Below, one piece after another: positions 8,644 to 16,183 of a stretch of DNA of 64,000 nucleotides; the first letter of the stretch is position 1; every line of letters begins with the position of its first letter. Origin of the DNA: Spirosoma spitsbergense DSM 19989 (GTDB lineage: Bacteria; Bacteroidota; Bacteroidia; Cytophagales; Spirosomataceae); NCBI RefSeq assembly GCF_000374085.1, contig NZ_KB893544.1, positions 1-64,000 on the forward strand, read 5' to 3'. The notes beneath the pieces were generated by a model, which saw only the letters and a list, made by a program, of their open reading frames with translations, was not told where the DNA came from and did not search any database. The position numbers and the translations under genes are program-made.

Positions 8644-9217
8644 AACTCGGCGAACGTTTGCTCAGTTGTTTGCGCAAATTAATTAACGCATAACGCATAC
8701 GTCCCAAAGCCGTGTTGATGCTGACGCCGGTTGCATCGGCTATCTCTTGGAAACTCATTTCCTCGTAGTGCCGCATGATGAGCACCTGACGTTGTTGTTC
8801 CGGCAATCGCTGAATCAACTCGCGCAAATGCTCGTGTGTTTCCTGCCGAATCTGGAGTGATTCAACGGAATCCTCCGCAAACTCAAGCGTATTAAACACA
8901 CTGCTTCCGTCTTCAAACACCACACTGGGGTAGCGTTTATCTTTTCGGAAATAGTCAATCGCCAAGTTGTGAGCTATTCGGATAATCCAGGGTAAGAATT
9001 TTCCCTCCTCGTTGTATCTACCCGACTTGAGCGTATCCACGGCCTTTATGAACGTGTCCTGCATCAGGTCTTCCGCTACGTACTGGTCTTTTACGATCAG
9101 ATAAATAGTGGTATAAATCTTCGATTTGTGCCGTTGCACTAATTTAGCAAAGGCTTTCTCATTACCACGGATGTACAGGGAAATCAACTCACTGTCGTTT
9201 ACCTGGGCTTTTTCCAT
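8618..9217 (-). CDS. ECF-type RNA polymerase sigma factor
   Basis: A 199-residue sigma-70 family protein with region 2 (about residues 20-95, including YVAEDLMQDTFIKAV and FLPWIIRIAHNLAIDYFRK) and region 4 (about 130-185, LPEQQRQVLIMRHYEEMSFQ then a helix-turn-helix EIADATGVSINTALGRMRYA). Such factors steer RNA polymerase to a dedicated promoter set, often stress related. The gene overlaps the small downstream gene by 26 bp. A 485-bp AT-rich region precedes it. Confidence 0.93.
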   Translation of the reverse strand: MEKAQVNDSELISLYIRGNEKAFAKLVQRHKSKIYTTIYLIVKDQYVAEDLMQDTFIKAVDTLKSGRYNEEGKFLPWIIRIAHNLAIDYFRKDKRYPSVVFEDGSSVFNTLEFAEDSVESLQIRQETHEHLRELIQRLPEQQRQVLIMRHYEEMSFQEIADATGVSINTALGRMRYALINLRKQLSKRSPSYDKNIYPR

Positions 9218-9702
9218 TTTCAGTAAGACAATTAGGTAACGTAGAGTTGTGTTTCGATAGTGTATATGAGGTTATGTTTTTTGTAAACTTACTACTATTC
9301 AAGACTTGAAAATAAAGGAAAACTATGTCAAAATCCAAATATATATAGCAAAAAATCTGCCAGAGCGTATGTTTTCTTAGAAAAAGTCAATTTACATCGA
9401 GAAAAAATACCCTATCGTTGGCGTCTCACAAAGATAGCTTTTTCAGGGAAATAATTGTATTTACGTTATGATTATATCCTTTGGATTCATGTGGTTCCCA
9501 TTTAGTTTAGTTTCCTCTCAATTTTTTATTGCTTCCTTTAATAAACCACCAATGAAAAAGTCTCAATACGTGTACAAAAGTAAGTATGTATTAGGGATGG
9601 TGAGAATGAAAATAAAGCCCTTGCACGCAACACATTGATTTAGTGTAGTTAATCAGTATTTTCGTGTCCCCTATTGTCTTGCCTTATTGCTGTTGAAATT
9701 CT
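9218..9702. other. AT-rich divergent intergenic region
   Basis: 485 bp between the sigma factor and the histidine kinase, markedly more AT-rich than the genes around it. On the minus strand, two perfect -7 elements are present, TATATTTG (9343-9336) and TATCTTTG (9436-9429), either of which could serve the sigma factor with a long leader. A 28-codon frame at 9552-9638 (begins MKKSQYVYKSK, basic) is open but has no clear ribosome site; I treat it as doubtful. No repeat is seen. Confidence 0.45.
9635..9664 (+). promoter_or_regulatory. Candidate promoter of the TPR histidine kinase
   Basis: TTG (9635-9637), 19 bases, then TATTTTCG (9657-9664), a 7/8 match to TAnnTTTG. The start codon is at 9703, leaving a leader of about 30 bases. 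Confidence 0.45.
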
Positions 9703-11877
9703 ATGAGACTCGTTTGGCTTGTACCTCTGATACTACTGCCTGGCTGGTGTGTCACCTGCTTCGCCCAGTCGTGTCCCAAGCTGCCTGAACTAAATTTCGA
9801 CCGGCGGAGTGACATCTCGTATATAGATAGTCTACTGACTCTGGGCCGAACGCATCGAAAAATAGCTGTCCAATTACCCCAAGGGCGTACCAATGATACG
9901 CTTCGGCTGGAAGGTCTCCGCTTTATGTCCATTGTATTTAAGCAAATGAGGGGGGCAGGCTATGACAGTAGCTACTTCTACGCAAAACAGCTGGAAAAAA
10001 AAGCCAAAGGATATCACAACAGTCTTTACATCGTTCGGGCTATGATGCTTCAGGAGTACTACTTGAGGGCGGTGAAGGATAACTACCCTCAGGCACTCCA
10101 GATTAATCAACAGGCGCTGGAATTATGCAAAAAACTCCCTCCCGAAAGTTCGCCCTGCTGGCAGATACAAATGAACATGGGAGATATCTACAGGCTGTTG
10201 AAAGAATATGACAATGCGCTGACGAACTACCGGCTTTCATTAACATTCCTTAGCGCAAACACATCGCTGTCGCCCAAAAACAGAAAACTTCTGATGAGCC
10301 AGGCGATAAGCCAGATGGGCGAAATCTACGAAATTCAGGGGCAGTACGGGAAAGCTCGTGGCGCGTATGATTCAAGTCGGCAAATTGCGCTGGAAACTCA
10401 CTCGAAAGTCAATCTGGCCTATGCCAATGAACGGCTCGGTGATTTTTTTATCAATCGGCACCAGCCAGAAAACGCTATAATGGTTTTTGGCGAAGCATTA
10501 ACCATCTGGAGTCAATTGGCTGATCGAGCCGGGCAGGCCTCTGTTTGGGCGCGGTTATCGGAATGTTACACACTCACCAATAAGCCAAATCTGGCCATTG
10601 AGTATGGTGAGAAAGCGGTGTCTGTTGCGCGGGAAGCGGGCTTTTTACGTATCCGGCAAATGGCAGCTCATTCATTGTATCGTGCCTACCGACTAACTAA
10701 TCAGCCTGTTCGGGCACTGGCCATGTATGATGAGTACAGCTTGTTGACCGATAGCCTGGAAAATCTCAAACGGGTAGAAGAGTTGTCAGCCATGCAGCAG
10801 AAGTATGCTGTGGATCAGGTAATTACAGTTGCCGAAAATGAGCGATACGTGCAACTGCAACAATTGACCAATGTGCGACGGGAAGCTGAACTGGAACGAT
10901 TGCGGGCGGAATCAGAACGTAATCAGTTAGTAGCTAAAACCCGCATGAGTCAACTTAAGCAGTCGATAGAAACAGAACACCTGAAGGCTGAGTCGCAAAA
11001 GAACCGTCTGGAGCAGCTGGCGAACATTGACAAGCTACGGCGTGATATTGAACAGGCCGATTTGCTTAGGATCGTTCTGGTTGGGGGTATAGCTATGTTG
11101 TGGGGTTTTATTGCTGTTTATTACCGGAAGAACCGATTAATCAGTCGGCAAAAACGAGAAATTGAAGGCCTCAATCACGATCTGGAAGATAAAGTGCTGG
11201 CAAGAACGGCCGAATTAAAGCTGGCTAACGATCAACTGAGGGCTAAAAATCGGGAGATTGAAGAGGCTTTACTACGTGGCCAAACGCTCGAACGAAAGCG
11301 AATGGCCGCTGATCTACACGATAACCTGGGTGGACTGTTAGCTGCCATCCGAACGAGTTTATCCGCACTTAATCCCGACAGAATGGCTGATGGGGAGCAA
11401 AAGATCTACCATAATCTGCTAACTATGAGCAAAGAGGCATTCGCCGAGGTGCGTTATTTGTCACACAACCTCCAACCCGATGAACTGGAAAAACAGGGCC
11501 TGGCTGAAGCCCTCACCCGGCTGGTCGATAAGTTAAATCATACCCAGAAGATCGAGTTTCATTTAGACCACGCCGAATTATCCCGGTTAGGCAAAACCAC
11601 GGAGTTTAATTTATATTCAATCTGTATTGAATTGTGCAGCAATATCATCCGTCACTCCGAAGCAACACAAAGCGACATCCTGTTTAAGCGATTTGCCAAT
11701 GAGTTAAATATGATTGTAAAGGATAATGGCTGTGGGATGAATCCAGATGATGCAACGGGTATGGGGTTGCGTAATATTCAGGCCCGGATGGAGTTGATTC
11801 AGGGTCGTTACGAAATCCACTCCGGTGTGGGTGAAGGAACGACCTTCATTTTTATTCTGCCATTGAACAAAGCCTAA
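9703..11877 (+). CDS. TPR-sensor histidine kinase, NarX/DesK-like (HisKA_3)
   Basis: A 724-residue kinase. Order of parts: signal peptide (1-21), periplasmic tetratricopeptide repeats (about 60-365), a coiled coil rich in Glu/Arg (about 370-445), one membrane helix (about 450-470), a second coiled coil, then the HisKA_3 phospho-acceptor ERKRMAADLHDNLGGLLAAI with His539, and an ATPase domain with NIIRHSEAT, DNGCGM and GMGLRNIQARM. Kinases of this group usually phosphorylate a LuxR-type response regulator, but none is nearby, so it is an orphan here. A short stem (11870-11886) overlaps its stop codon. Confidence 0.92.
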   Translation: MRLVWLVPLILLPGWCVTCFAQSCPKLPELNFDRRSDISYIDSLLTLGRTHRKIAVQLPQGRTNDTLRLEGLRFMSIVFKQMRGAGYDSSYFYAKQLEKKAKGYHNSLYIVRAMMLQEYYLRAVKDNYPQALQINQQALELCKKLPPESSPCWQIQMNMGDIYRLLKEYDNALTNYRLSLTFLSANTSLSPKNRKLLMSQAISQMGEIYEIQGQYGKARGAYDSSRQIALETHSKVNLAYANERLGDFFINRHQPENAIMVFGEALTIWSQLADRAGQASVWARLSECYTLTNKPNLAIEYGEKAVSVAREAGFLRIRQMAAHSLYRAYRLTNQPVRALAMYDEYSLLTDSLENLKRVEELSAMQQKYAVDQVITVAENERYVQLQQLTNVRREAELERLRAESERNQLVAKTRMSQLKQSIETEHLKAESQKNRLEQLANIDKLRRDIEQADLLRIVLVGGIAMLWGFIAVYYRKNRLISRQKREIEGLNHDLEDKVLARTAELKLANDQLRAKNREIEEALLRGQTLERKRMAADLHDNLGGLLAAIRTSLSALNPDRMADGEQKIYHNLLTMSKEAFAEVRYLSHNLQPDELEKQGLAEALTRLVDKLNHTQKIEFHLDHAELSRLGKTTEFNLYSICIELCSNIIRHSEATQSDILFKRFANELNMIVKDNGCGMNPDDATGMGLRNIQARMELIQGRYEIHSGVGEGTTFIFILPLNKA

Positions 11878-11888
11878 CCGAGGCTTAC

Positions 11889-12455
11889 TTAATTAACCTG
11901 TCCTTCTACCAGAAAACTGTTTTTGTCGAAATACGGAAGTTTCTGGAATCCTGATAGCCTGTAATGGTTTACGCGCCATTGACCTCCAGTTGGACCACTT
12001 TCCAGCAAAAGATTGCGCTCAGATGAATATAAAGGGTTGCTGGTTTGCAAAAACGCTTCAATCCGGCGCGGCTGGTGTGTTACAGAATCGACCTGTACTA
12101 TAAGAGACTGAACGGTTAGTTGATCGGCTGAATTTTTCAGCGTGTATTGGTACGTGAGTGAATCGGGTCGGGTAATCTGATAACTGGTTCGGAGAGCTGG
12201 TTTATTGATGTCGGCCTGCGTGAATAAGGCCAGTTCACGGCTCCAGTTAATTTCGCGGGTATGCTGCTGACTTCGGGTATCATTGATACTGACGGCCTTT
12301 CTTACCAATGGCTTCCGCACCGAGAGATCCGCGATTTGCTGCTTAACAAACCCCAGTACATCATAATAAACGTTTGGCTGATCTTGGCGGGCGGGATTGG
12401 TACAACTACTGATGACGAATTGTAATAGTATAAAAACAGAGAAAATAAAACGCAT
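11889..12455 (-). CDS. Lipoprotein of unknown function
   Basis: A 188-residue protein with a lipoprotein signal (MRFIFSVFILLQFVISSCTN, lipidated Cys at 18). The mature part alternates short strands with polar turns and contains a segment of beta hairpins (residues 85-160), perhaps a small beta-sandwich. No family recognised. It is convergent with the histidine kinase, 11 bp apart, and divergent from lpdA. Confidence 0.8.
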   Translation of the reverse strand: MRFIFSVFILLQFVISSCTNPARQDQPNVYYDVLGFVKQQIADLSVRKPLVRKAVSINDTRSQQHTREINWSRELALFTQADINKPALRTSYQITRPDSLTYQYTLKNSADQLTVQSLIVQVDSVTHQPRRIEAFLQTSNPLYSSERNLLLESGPTGGQWRVNHYRLSGFQKLPYFDKNSFLVEGQVN

Positions 12456-12583
12456 AAATCAGGGCAAAACGGTGCTGGTTTGGAAAGACCTTACAAAACT
12501 TCCAACACGTTTTTTGGTAAATCGGTTTGGGTAATCAATTTCTAACCCAAATTTGCATTTAGTTTGAAGGAAAGGTGTTGTCC

Positions 12584-12627
12584 ATAAGAAGAAAGATGCG
12601 AAACCGTCCTTTTGTCTTTCTTCTTAT
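12584..12627 (+). repeat. Purine-rich hairpin in the lpdA leader
   Basis: ATAAGAAGAAAGA (12584-12596) pairs perfectly with TCTTTCTTCTTAT (12615-12627) across an 18-base loop, ending 33 bp before the lpdA start. It may shield or stabilise the leader. Confidence 0.6.
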
Positions 12628-12660
12628 ATCTTCTGTTTAGTCGTCTCTTTATTTGATTCT

Positions 12661-14061
12661 ATGGAATACGATGTGATTTTTATAGGTTCGGGACCCGGTG
12701 GTTATACCGGGGCCATTCGCTGTGCCCAACTTGGTCTGAAAACGGCTATTATTGAAAAATATCCGACTCTTGGCGGAACGTGTTTAAACGTTGGCTGCAT
12801 TCCGTCGAAAGCCCTGCTCGACTCGTCAGAGCATTACTTCAATGCCGCTCACACTTTTGCTGAGCACGGTATCAAGTTAAATGACCTGGAGGTTGATCTG
12901 GGGCAGATGATCGCACGGAAGGCCAACGTTGTCGATCAGACTACGAAGGGAATAACCTACCTGATGAAGAAAAATAAGATTGACGAGTTACATGGCCTGG
13001 GGTCATTCGTTGATCCTCATACTATCAAAATAACGAAGGACGATGGATCAGAACAAACCATCAAAGGTAAAAACATCGTGATTGCCACTGGCTCGAAACC
13101 TTCGTCATTTCCCTCCATGCCGATTGATAAGAAGCGGGTTATTACGTCTACTGAAGCGCTGACGCTTACCGAAATACCAAAACACATGATTGTGATTGGT
13201 GCCGGGGTGATTGGTGCCGAATTAGGCTCTGTATACGCCCGACTTGGGTCGAAGGTGTCGTTTGTGGAGTTTTTCGATTCCATGATACCGACAATGGATA
13301 AAACAATGGGCAAGGAATTGCAGAAATCCATCAAAAAGCTCGGTGCCGATTTTTACTTCAGCCATAAGGTGACCAAGGTTGAAAACAAAGGCGACGAAGT
13401 CGTGGTGACAATGGATACGCCCAAAGGCGAAAGCACTACCCTCACCGGCGACTACTGCCTGGTATCCGTTGGTCGTCGGCCCTATACGGACGGCTTGAAT
13501 CTGGAAGCTGCCGGGTTGCAAACGGACGCGAAGGGCAAGCTTGACGTCGACAACCACCTGCGTACCAGCGTACCGCACATCTACGCCTTGGGCGATGTGA
13601 TTCGGGGGGCTATGCTGGCGCACAAGGCGGAAGAAGAAGGGACCTTCATTGCCGAAACCATTGTGGGTCAAAAACCTCATATCCACTACAAGCTGATTCC
13701 GGGCGTGGTGTACACCTGGCCGGAAGTAGCTTCTGTAGGATACACCGAAGAGGAAGTGAAGCAGGAGGGTCTTCCCTACAAAGTAGGGTCTTTCCCGTTT
13801 AAGGCATTAGGCCGGGCGCGGGCCAGTATGGACATCGATGGCCTGGTGAAGGTACTGGCACATAAAGAAACCGACGAGATTCTGGGGGTTCACATTATTG
13901 GTGCCCGTGCCGCCGACATTATTGCCGAAGCTGTAGTGGCCATGGAGTTCCGGGCATCGGCCGAAGATGTGTCGCGTATGTCACACGCACACCCAACCTA
14001 TACCGAAGCCTTCAAAGAAGCCTGTCTGGCCGCTACGGATAACCGGGCTATTAATATGTAA
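12661..14061 (+). CDS. lpdA: Dihydrolipoyl dehydrogenase (E3)
   Basis: FAD-dependent enzyme that reoxidises dihydrolipoamide in the pyruvate, 2-oxoglutarate and related dehydrogenase complexes. The 466 residues include the FAD-binding GSGPGGYTGAIR, the redox disulfide Cys41-Cys46 in GGTCLNVGCIPSK, the NAD-binding GAGVIGAELGSVYARLG (about 180), and the His444-Pro-x-x-x-Glu449 active-site pair in SHAHPTYTEAFKEA. No E1 or E2 gene is in the window. Its last 12 codons and terminator are duplicated 660 bp downstream (14686-14772). Confidence 0.96.
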   Translation: MEYDVIFIGSGPGGYTGAIRCAQLGLKTAIIEKYPTLGGTCLNVGCIPSKALLDSSEHYFNAAHTFAEHGIKLNDLEVDLGQMIARKANVVDQTTKGITYLMKKNKIDELHGLGSFVDPHTIKITKDDGSEQTIKGKNIVIATGSKPSSFPSMPIDKKRVITSTEALTLTEIPKHMIVIGAGVIGAELGSVYARLGSKVSFVEFFDSMIPTMDKTMGKELQKSIKKLGADFYFSHKVTKVENKGDEVVVTMDTPKGESTTLTGDYCLVSVGRRPYTDGLNLEAAGLQTDAKGKLDVDNHLRTSVPHIYALGDVIRGAMLAHKAEEEGTFIAETIVGQKPHIHYKLIPGVVYTWPEVASVGYTEEEVKQEGLPYKVGSFPFKALGRARASMDIDGLVKVLAHKETDEILGVHIIGARAADIIAEAVVAMEFRASAEDVSRMSHAHPTYTEAFKEACLAATDNRAINM

Positions 14062-14112
14062 TTTACCAGTGAAAGAACAAAAGCCCGGCTGCTGTGAGGT
14101 AGCCGGGCTTTT
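14026..14112 (+). repeat. Direct repeat copy 1: lpdA 3' end plus terminator
   Basis: 87 bp covering the last codons of lpdA, the spacer and the terminator hairpin. It matches 14686-14772 at 84 of 87 positions with no gaps, at an offset of exactly 660 bp. Differences are at 14029, 14037 and 14049. Confidence 0.95.
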
Positions 14113-14113
14113 T
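14079..14113 (+). terminator. lpdA terminator
   Basis: AAAGCCCGGCT (14080-14090) pairs with AGCCGGGCTTT (14101-14111) and is followed by T residues. The same hairpin recurs at 14740-14772. Confidence 0.9.
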
Positions 14114-14158
14114 ATGTTTGAAATCTATAACTTTGAGGTAAATCAAAGCTACCTGCTT

Positions 14159-14428
14159 ATGCCTGTTATCTCGATGTTCTATGGTATTATCATTCGTATG
14201 TTTTACTTCGATAATAAAGAACATCATCTACCTCATATCCATGTAGAGTACTCTGGACAAAATGCTGTTGTTTCTATACCAGCAGGAGATTTACTTACGG
14301 GTAAATTCCCTGCCGGAAAATTGAAACTGGTACAAGCCTGGATAGAAATTCACGAAGACGAATTAATGGCAAACTGGCAATTAGCAACCGAAGGTAGCAC
14401 TGTTTTTAAGATAGATGCATTGAAATAG
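14159..14428 (+). CDS. DUF4160 protein, candidate TA partner
   Basis: An 89-residue protein of the DUF4160 family, recognised by the N-terminal MPVISMFYGIIIRMFYFDN, the H-x-P-H-I-H-V block and the C-terminal LVQAWIEIHEDELMANWQLA. The ATG at 14159 is chosen because the family starts at MP-x-I-S; the frame is open further upstream through the lpdA end but that is chance. It is followed after 5 bp by a DUF2442 gene, a pairing seen in many genomes and suspected to be a toxin-antitoxin-like module. No activity is established here. Confidence 0.85.
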   Translation: MPVISMFYGIIIRMFYFDNKEHHLPHIHVEYSGQNAVVSIPAGDLLTGKFPAGKLKLVQAWIEIHEDELMANWQLATEGSTVFKIDALK

Positions 14429-14433
14429 ATAGT

Positions 14434-14676
14434 ATGAGAATCCTGACTACTATAGCACCCTTGCCTGACTACAGACTTGCCTGTACATTTGAAGATGGAA
14501 CAGAGAAGATTGCTAATATTACCCAATACCTTCATTCAGAAGTATTTAAACCTTTGACCGACCTAAGGCTATTTAATATGGTGCAGAATCGGCAATATTA
14601 CGTGGAATGGCTTGATGGCGAGGTCGACTTGAGCGCCGATACGTTATGGTACATAGGCGAACTGATAGAAGCCTAG
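14434..14676 (+). CDS. DUF2442 protein, partner of DUF4160
   Basis: An 80-residue protein of the DUF2442 family: an N-terminal strand pair (PDYRLACTFEDGTEKIANI), then F-x-x-L-x-D-x-x-L-F, and the conserved EWLDGEVDLSADTLWY near the C-terminus. It starts 5 bp after the DUF4160 gene and probably forms an operon and a complex with it. The pair sits between two copies of the lpdA end, which marks it as an inserted cassette. Confidence 0.87.
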   Translation: MRILTTIAPLPDYRLACTFEDGTEKIANITQYLHSEVFKPLTDLRLFNMVQNRQYYVEWLDGEVDLSADTLWYIGELIEA

Positions 14677-14685
14677 ATACCATAC

Positions 14686-14772
14686 CTGACCGCTACCGAT
14701 AACCGGGCGATTAATATGTAATTTACCAGTGAAAGAACAAAAGCCCGGCTGCTGTGAGGTAGCCGGGCTTTT
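14686..14772 (+). repeat. Direct repeat copy 2: displaced lpdA 3' end plus terminator
   Basis: Second copy of 14026-14112. It still encodes an lpdA-like end (L-T-A-T-D-N-R-A-I-N-M-stop) but is attached to no gene. Two of its three differences are silent in lpdA and one changes Ala to Thr, as expected of a diverged functional allele rather than random decay. Its terminator hairpin (14740-14772) ends the DUF4160/DUF2442 transcript. Confidence 0.92.
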
Positions 14773-14807
14773 CTGTATCTTGCCTGCTTAATCTATACAA
14801 CTCCTGA

Positions 14808-16175
14808 ATGATGAAAAAAACGCTTACACTTCTCTTAAGCCTGCTTGTTAGTTATAGCTATGCTCAAAATGCTGACTCGGTTGCCATCCGAAAAATTTAC
14901 AATGAAGCGCTCTCGAATGGTAAATCCTATGAGTGGCTACGACACCTCACCAAGCAGATCGGCCCCCGACTAAGCGGCTCTGCCGGTGCCCAAAAAGCCG
15001 TTGACTGGACGAAACTGGTAATGGAGCAACAGGGTTTTGATCGAGTATTTTTGCAGGACGTCATGGTGCCCCATTGGGTTCGTGGTGCAAAAGAGGAAGC
15101 CTTTATTCACATCGGAAAACAGAAAATGACGGTGCCTATTGCTGCCCTGGGCGGTTCGGTGGCGACACCGCCGAGAGGTATCGAAGCGCAGGTAATTGAG
15201 GTGAAAAGTTTCCCCGAATTACGGGCACTCGGTCCTGAGAAGGTAAAGGGTAAAATCGTGTTTTACAACCGCCCGATGGACCCGACGAAAATTAACACAT
15301 TCGAAGCCTACGGTGGAGCCGTAGACCAGCGCGCTAATGGGGCAACCGAAGCGGCCAAACTCGGTGCCGTCGGGGCTATTGTTCGCTCCATGACCAATGT
15401 ACACGACGACAACCCGCACGTGGGCGGCATGCGCTATGGCACTGGCGTTGCGCTGATTCCAACAGCCGCCATTAGTACCAACGGAGCTGATTTGCTCAGC
15501 AAGTCCCTGAAAGAAAATCCGTCCCTGACTTTCTATTTCAAACAGAATTGCGAAACTCTGCCCGATGCTAAATCCTATAACGTAGTCGGTGAAATTAAGG
15601 GTAGTGAAAAACCCGACGAAATTATTGTGGTGGGCGGACACCTGGATTCCTGGGACCTGGCCGAAGGTGCTCATGATGACGGTGCCGGTTGTGTACAGTC
15701 GATGGAAGTGCTGCGAATCATGAAAGCCCTGGGCATTAAGCCTAAGCGGACCATCCGGGCGGTCATGTTTATGAACGAAGAGAACGGCCTGCGTGGCGGA
15801 GTTCAATACGCTGACCTGGCAAAGAAAAACAACGAAAAACACATTGCAGCCGTCGAGTCCGACAATGGTGGTTTTACACCGCGTGGTTTCGGTATTGTCG
15901 GAAAACCCGAGCAGCGGGAAAAAATCATGGCCTGGAAACCATTGTTGTCTCCCTACGGACTAGCTGAAATCGGGCCGGGTGGAGGAGGGGCCGATATTGG
16001 TCCCCTTGCTCAAACGGGCACCGTGTTACTAGGCTTTAAACCTGATTCGCAGCGGTACTTTGATTACCATCATACAACGGTCGACCGGTTTGAAGCCGTT
16101 AGTCAGCGTGAGCTGGAATTGGGAGCAGCGTCTATGGCGGCAATAGTTTACCTACTGGATGCGTATGGTTTGTGA
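14808..16175 (+). CDS. M28 family metallopeptidase, exported
   Basis: A 455-residue zinc exopeptidase resembling carboxypeptidase Q/aminopeptidase. It has a signal peptide (1-20, ending YSYAQ), a PA domain insert (about 130-235), and the M28 metal-site motifs: GGHLDSWDLAEGAHDDGAG (first His/Asp and bridging Asp), MNEENGLRG (catalytic and ligand Glu), ESDNGG (Asp) and the C-terminal DYHHTTVDR (His). It likely trims peptides in the periplasm. It lies after the displaced lpdA terminator and is convergent with the next gene, 8 bp away. Confidence 0.92.
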   Translation: MMKKTLTLLLSLLVSYSYAQNADSVAIRKIYNEALSNGKSYEWLRHLTKQIGPRLSGSAGAQKAVDWTKLVMEQQGFDRVFLQDVMVPHWVRGAKEEAFIHIGKQKMTVPIAALGGSVATPPRGIEAQVIEVKSFPELRALGPEKVKGKIVFYNRPMDPTKINTFEAYGGAVDQRANGATEAAKLGAVGAIVRSMTNVHDDNPHVGGMRYGTGVALIPTAAISTNGADLLSKSLKENPSLTFYFKQNCETLPDAKSYNVVGEIKGSEKPDEIIVVGGHLDSWDLAEGAHDDGAGCVQSMEVLRIMKALGIKPKRTIRAVMFMNEENGLRGGVQYADLAKKNNEKHIAAVESDNGGFTPRGFGIVGKPEQREKIMAWKPLLSPYGLAEIGPGGGGADIGPLAQTGTVLLGFKPDSQRYFDYHHTTVDRFEAVSQRELELGAASMAAIVYLLDAYGL

Positions 16176-16183
16176 TAGGTAGC

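Noticed and set aside
9552-9638. 28-codon basic small ORF in the AT-rich gap
   Set aside because: No ribosome site or independent support; kept only as a note in the intergenic entry.
13967-14158. N-terminal extension of the DUF4160 gene into lpdA
   Set aside because: Family members start at the M-P-x-I-S motif (14159); the extension is an out-of-frame reading of lpdA and its terminator.
15219-15842. A 207-codon minus-strand frame
   Set aside because: Antisense shadow of the M28 peptidase.
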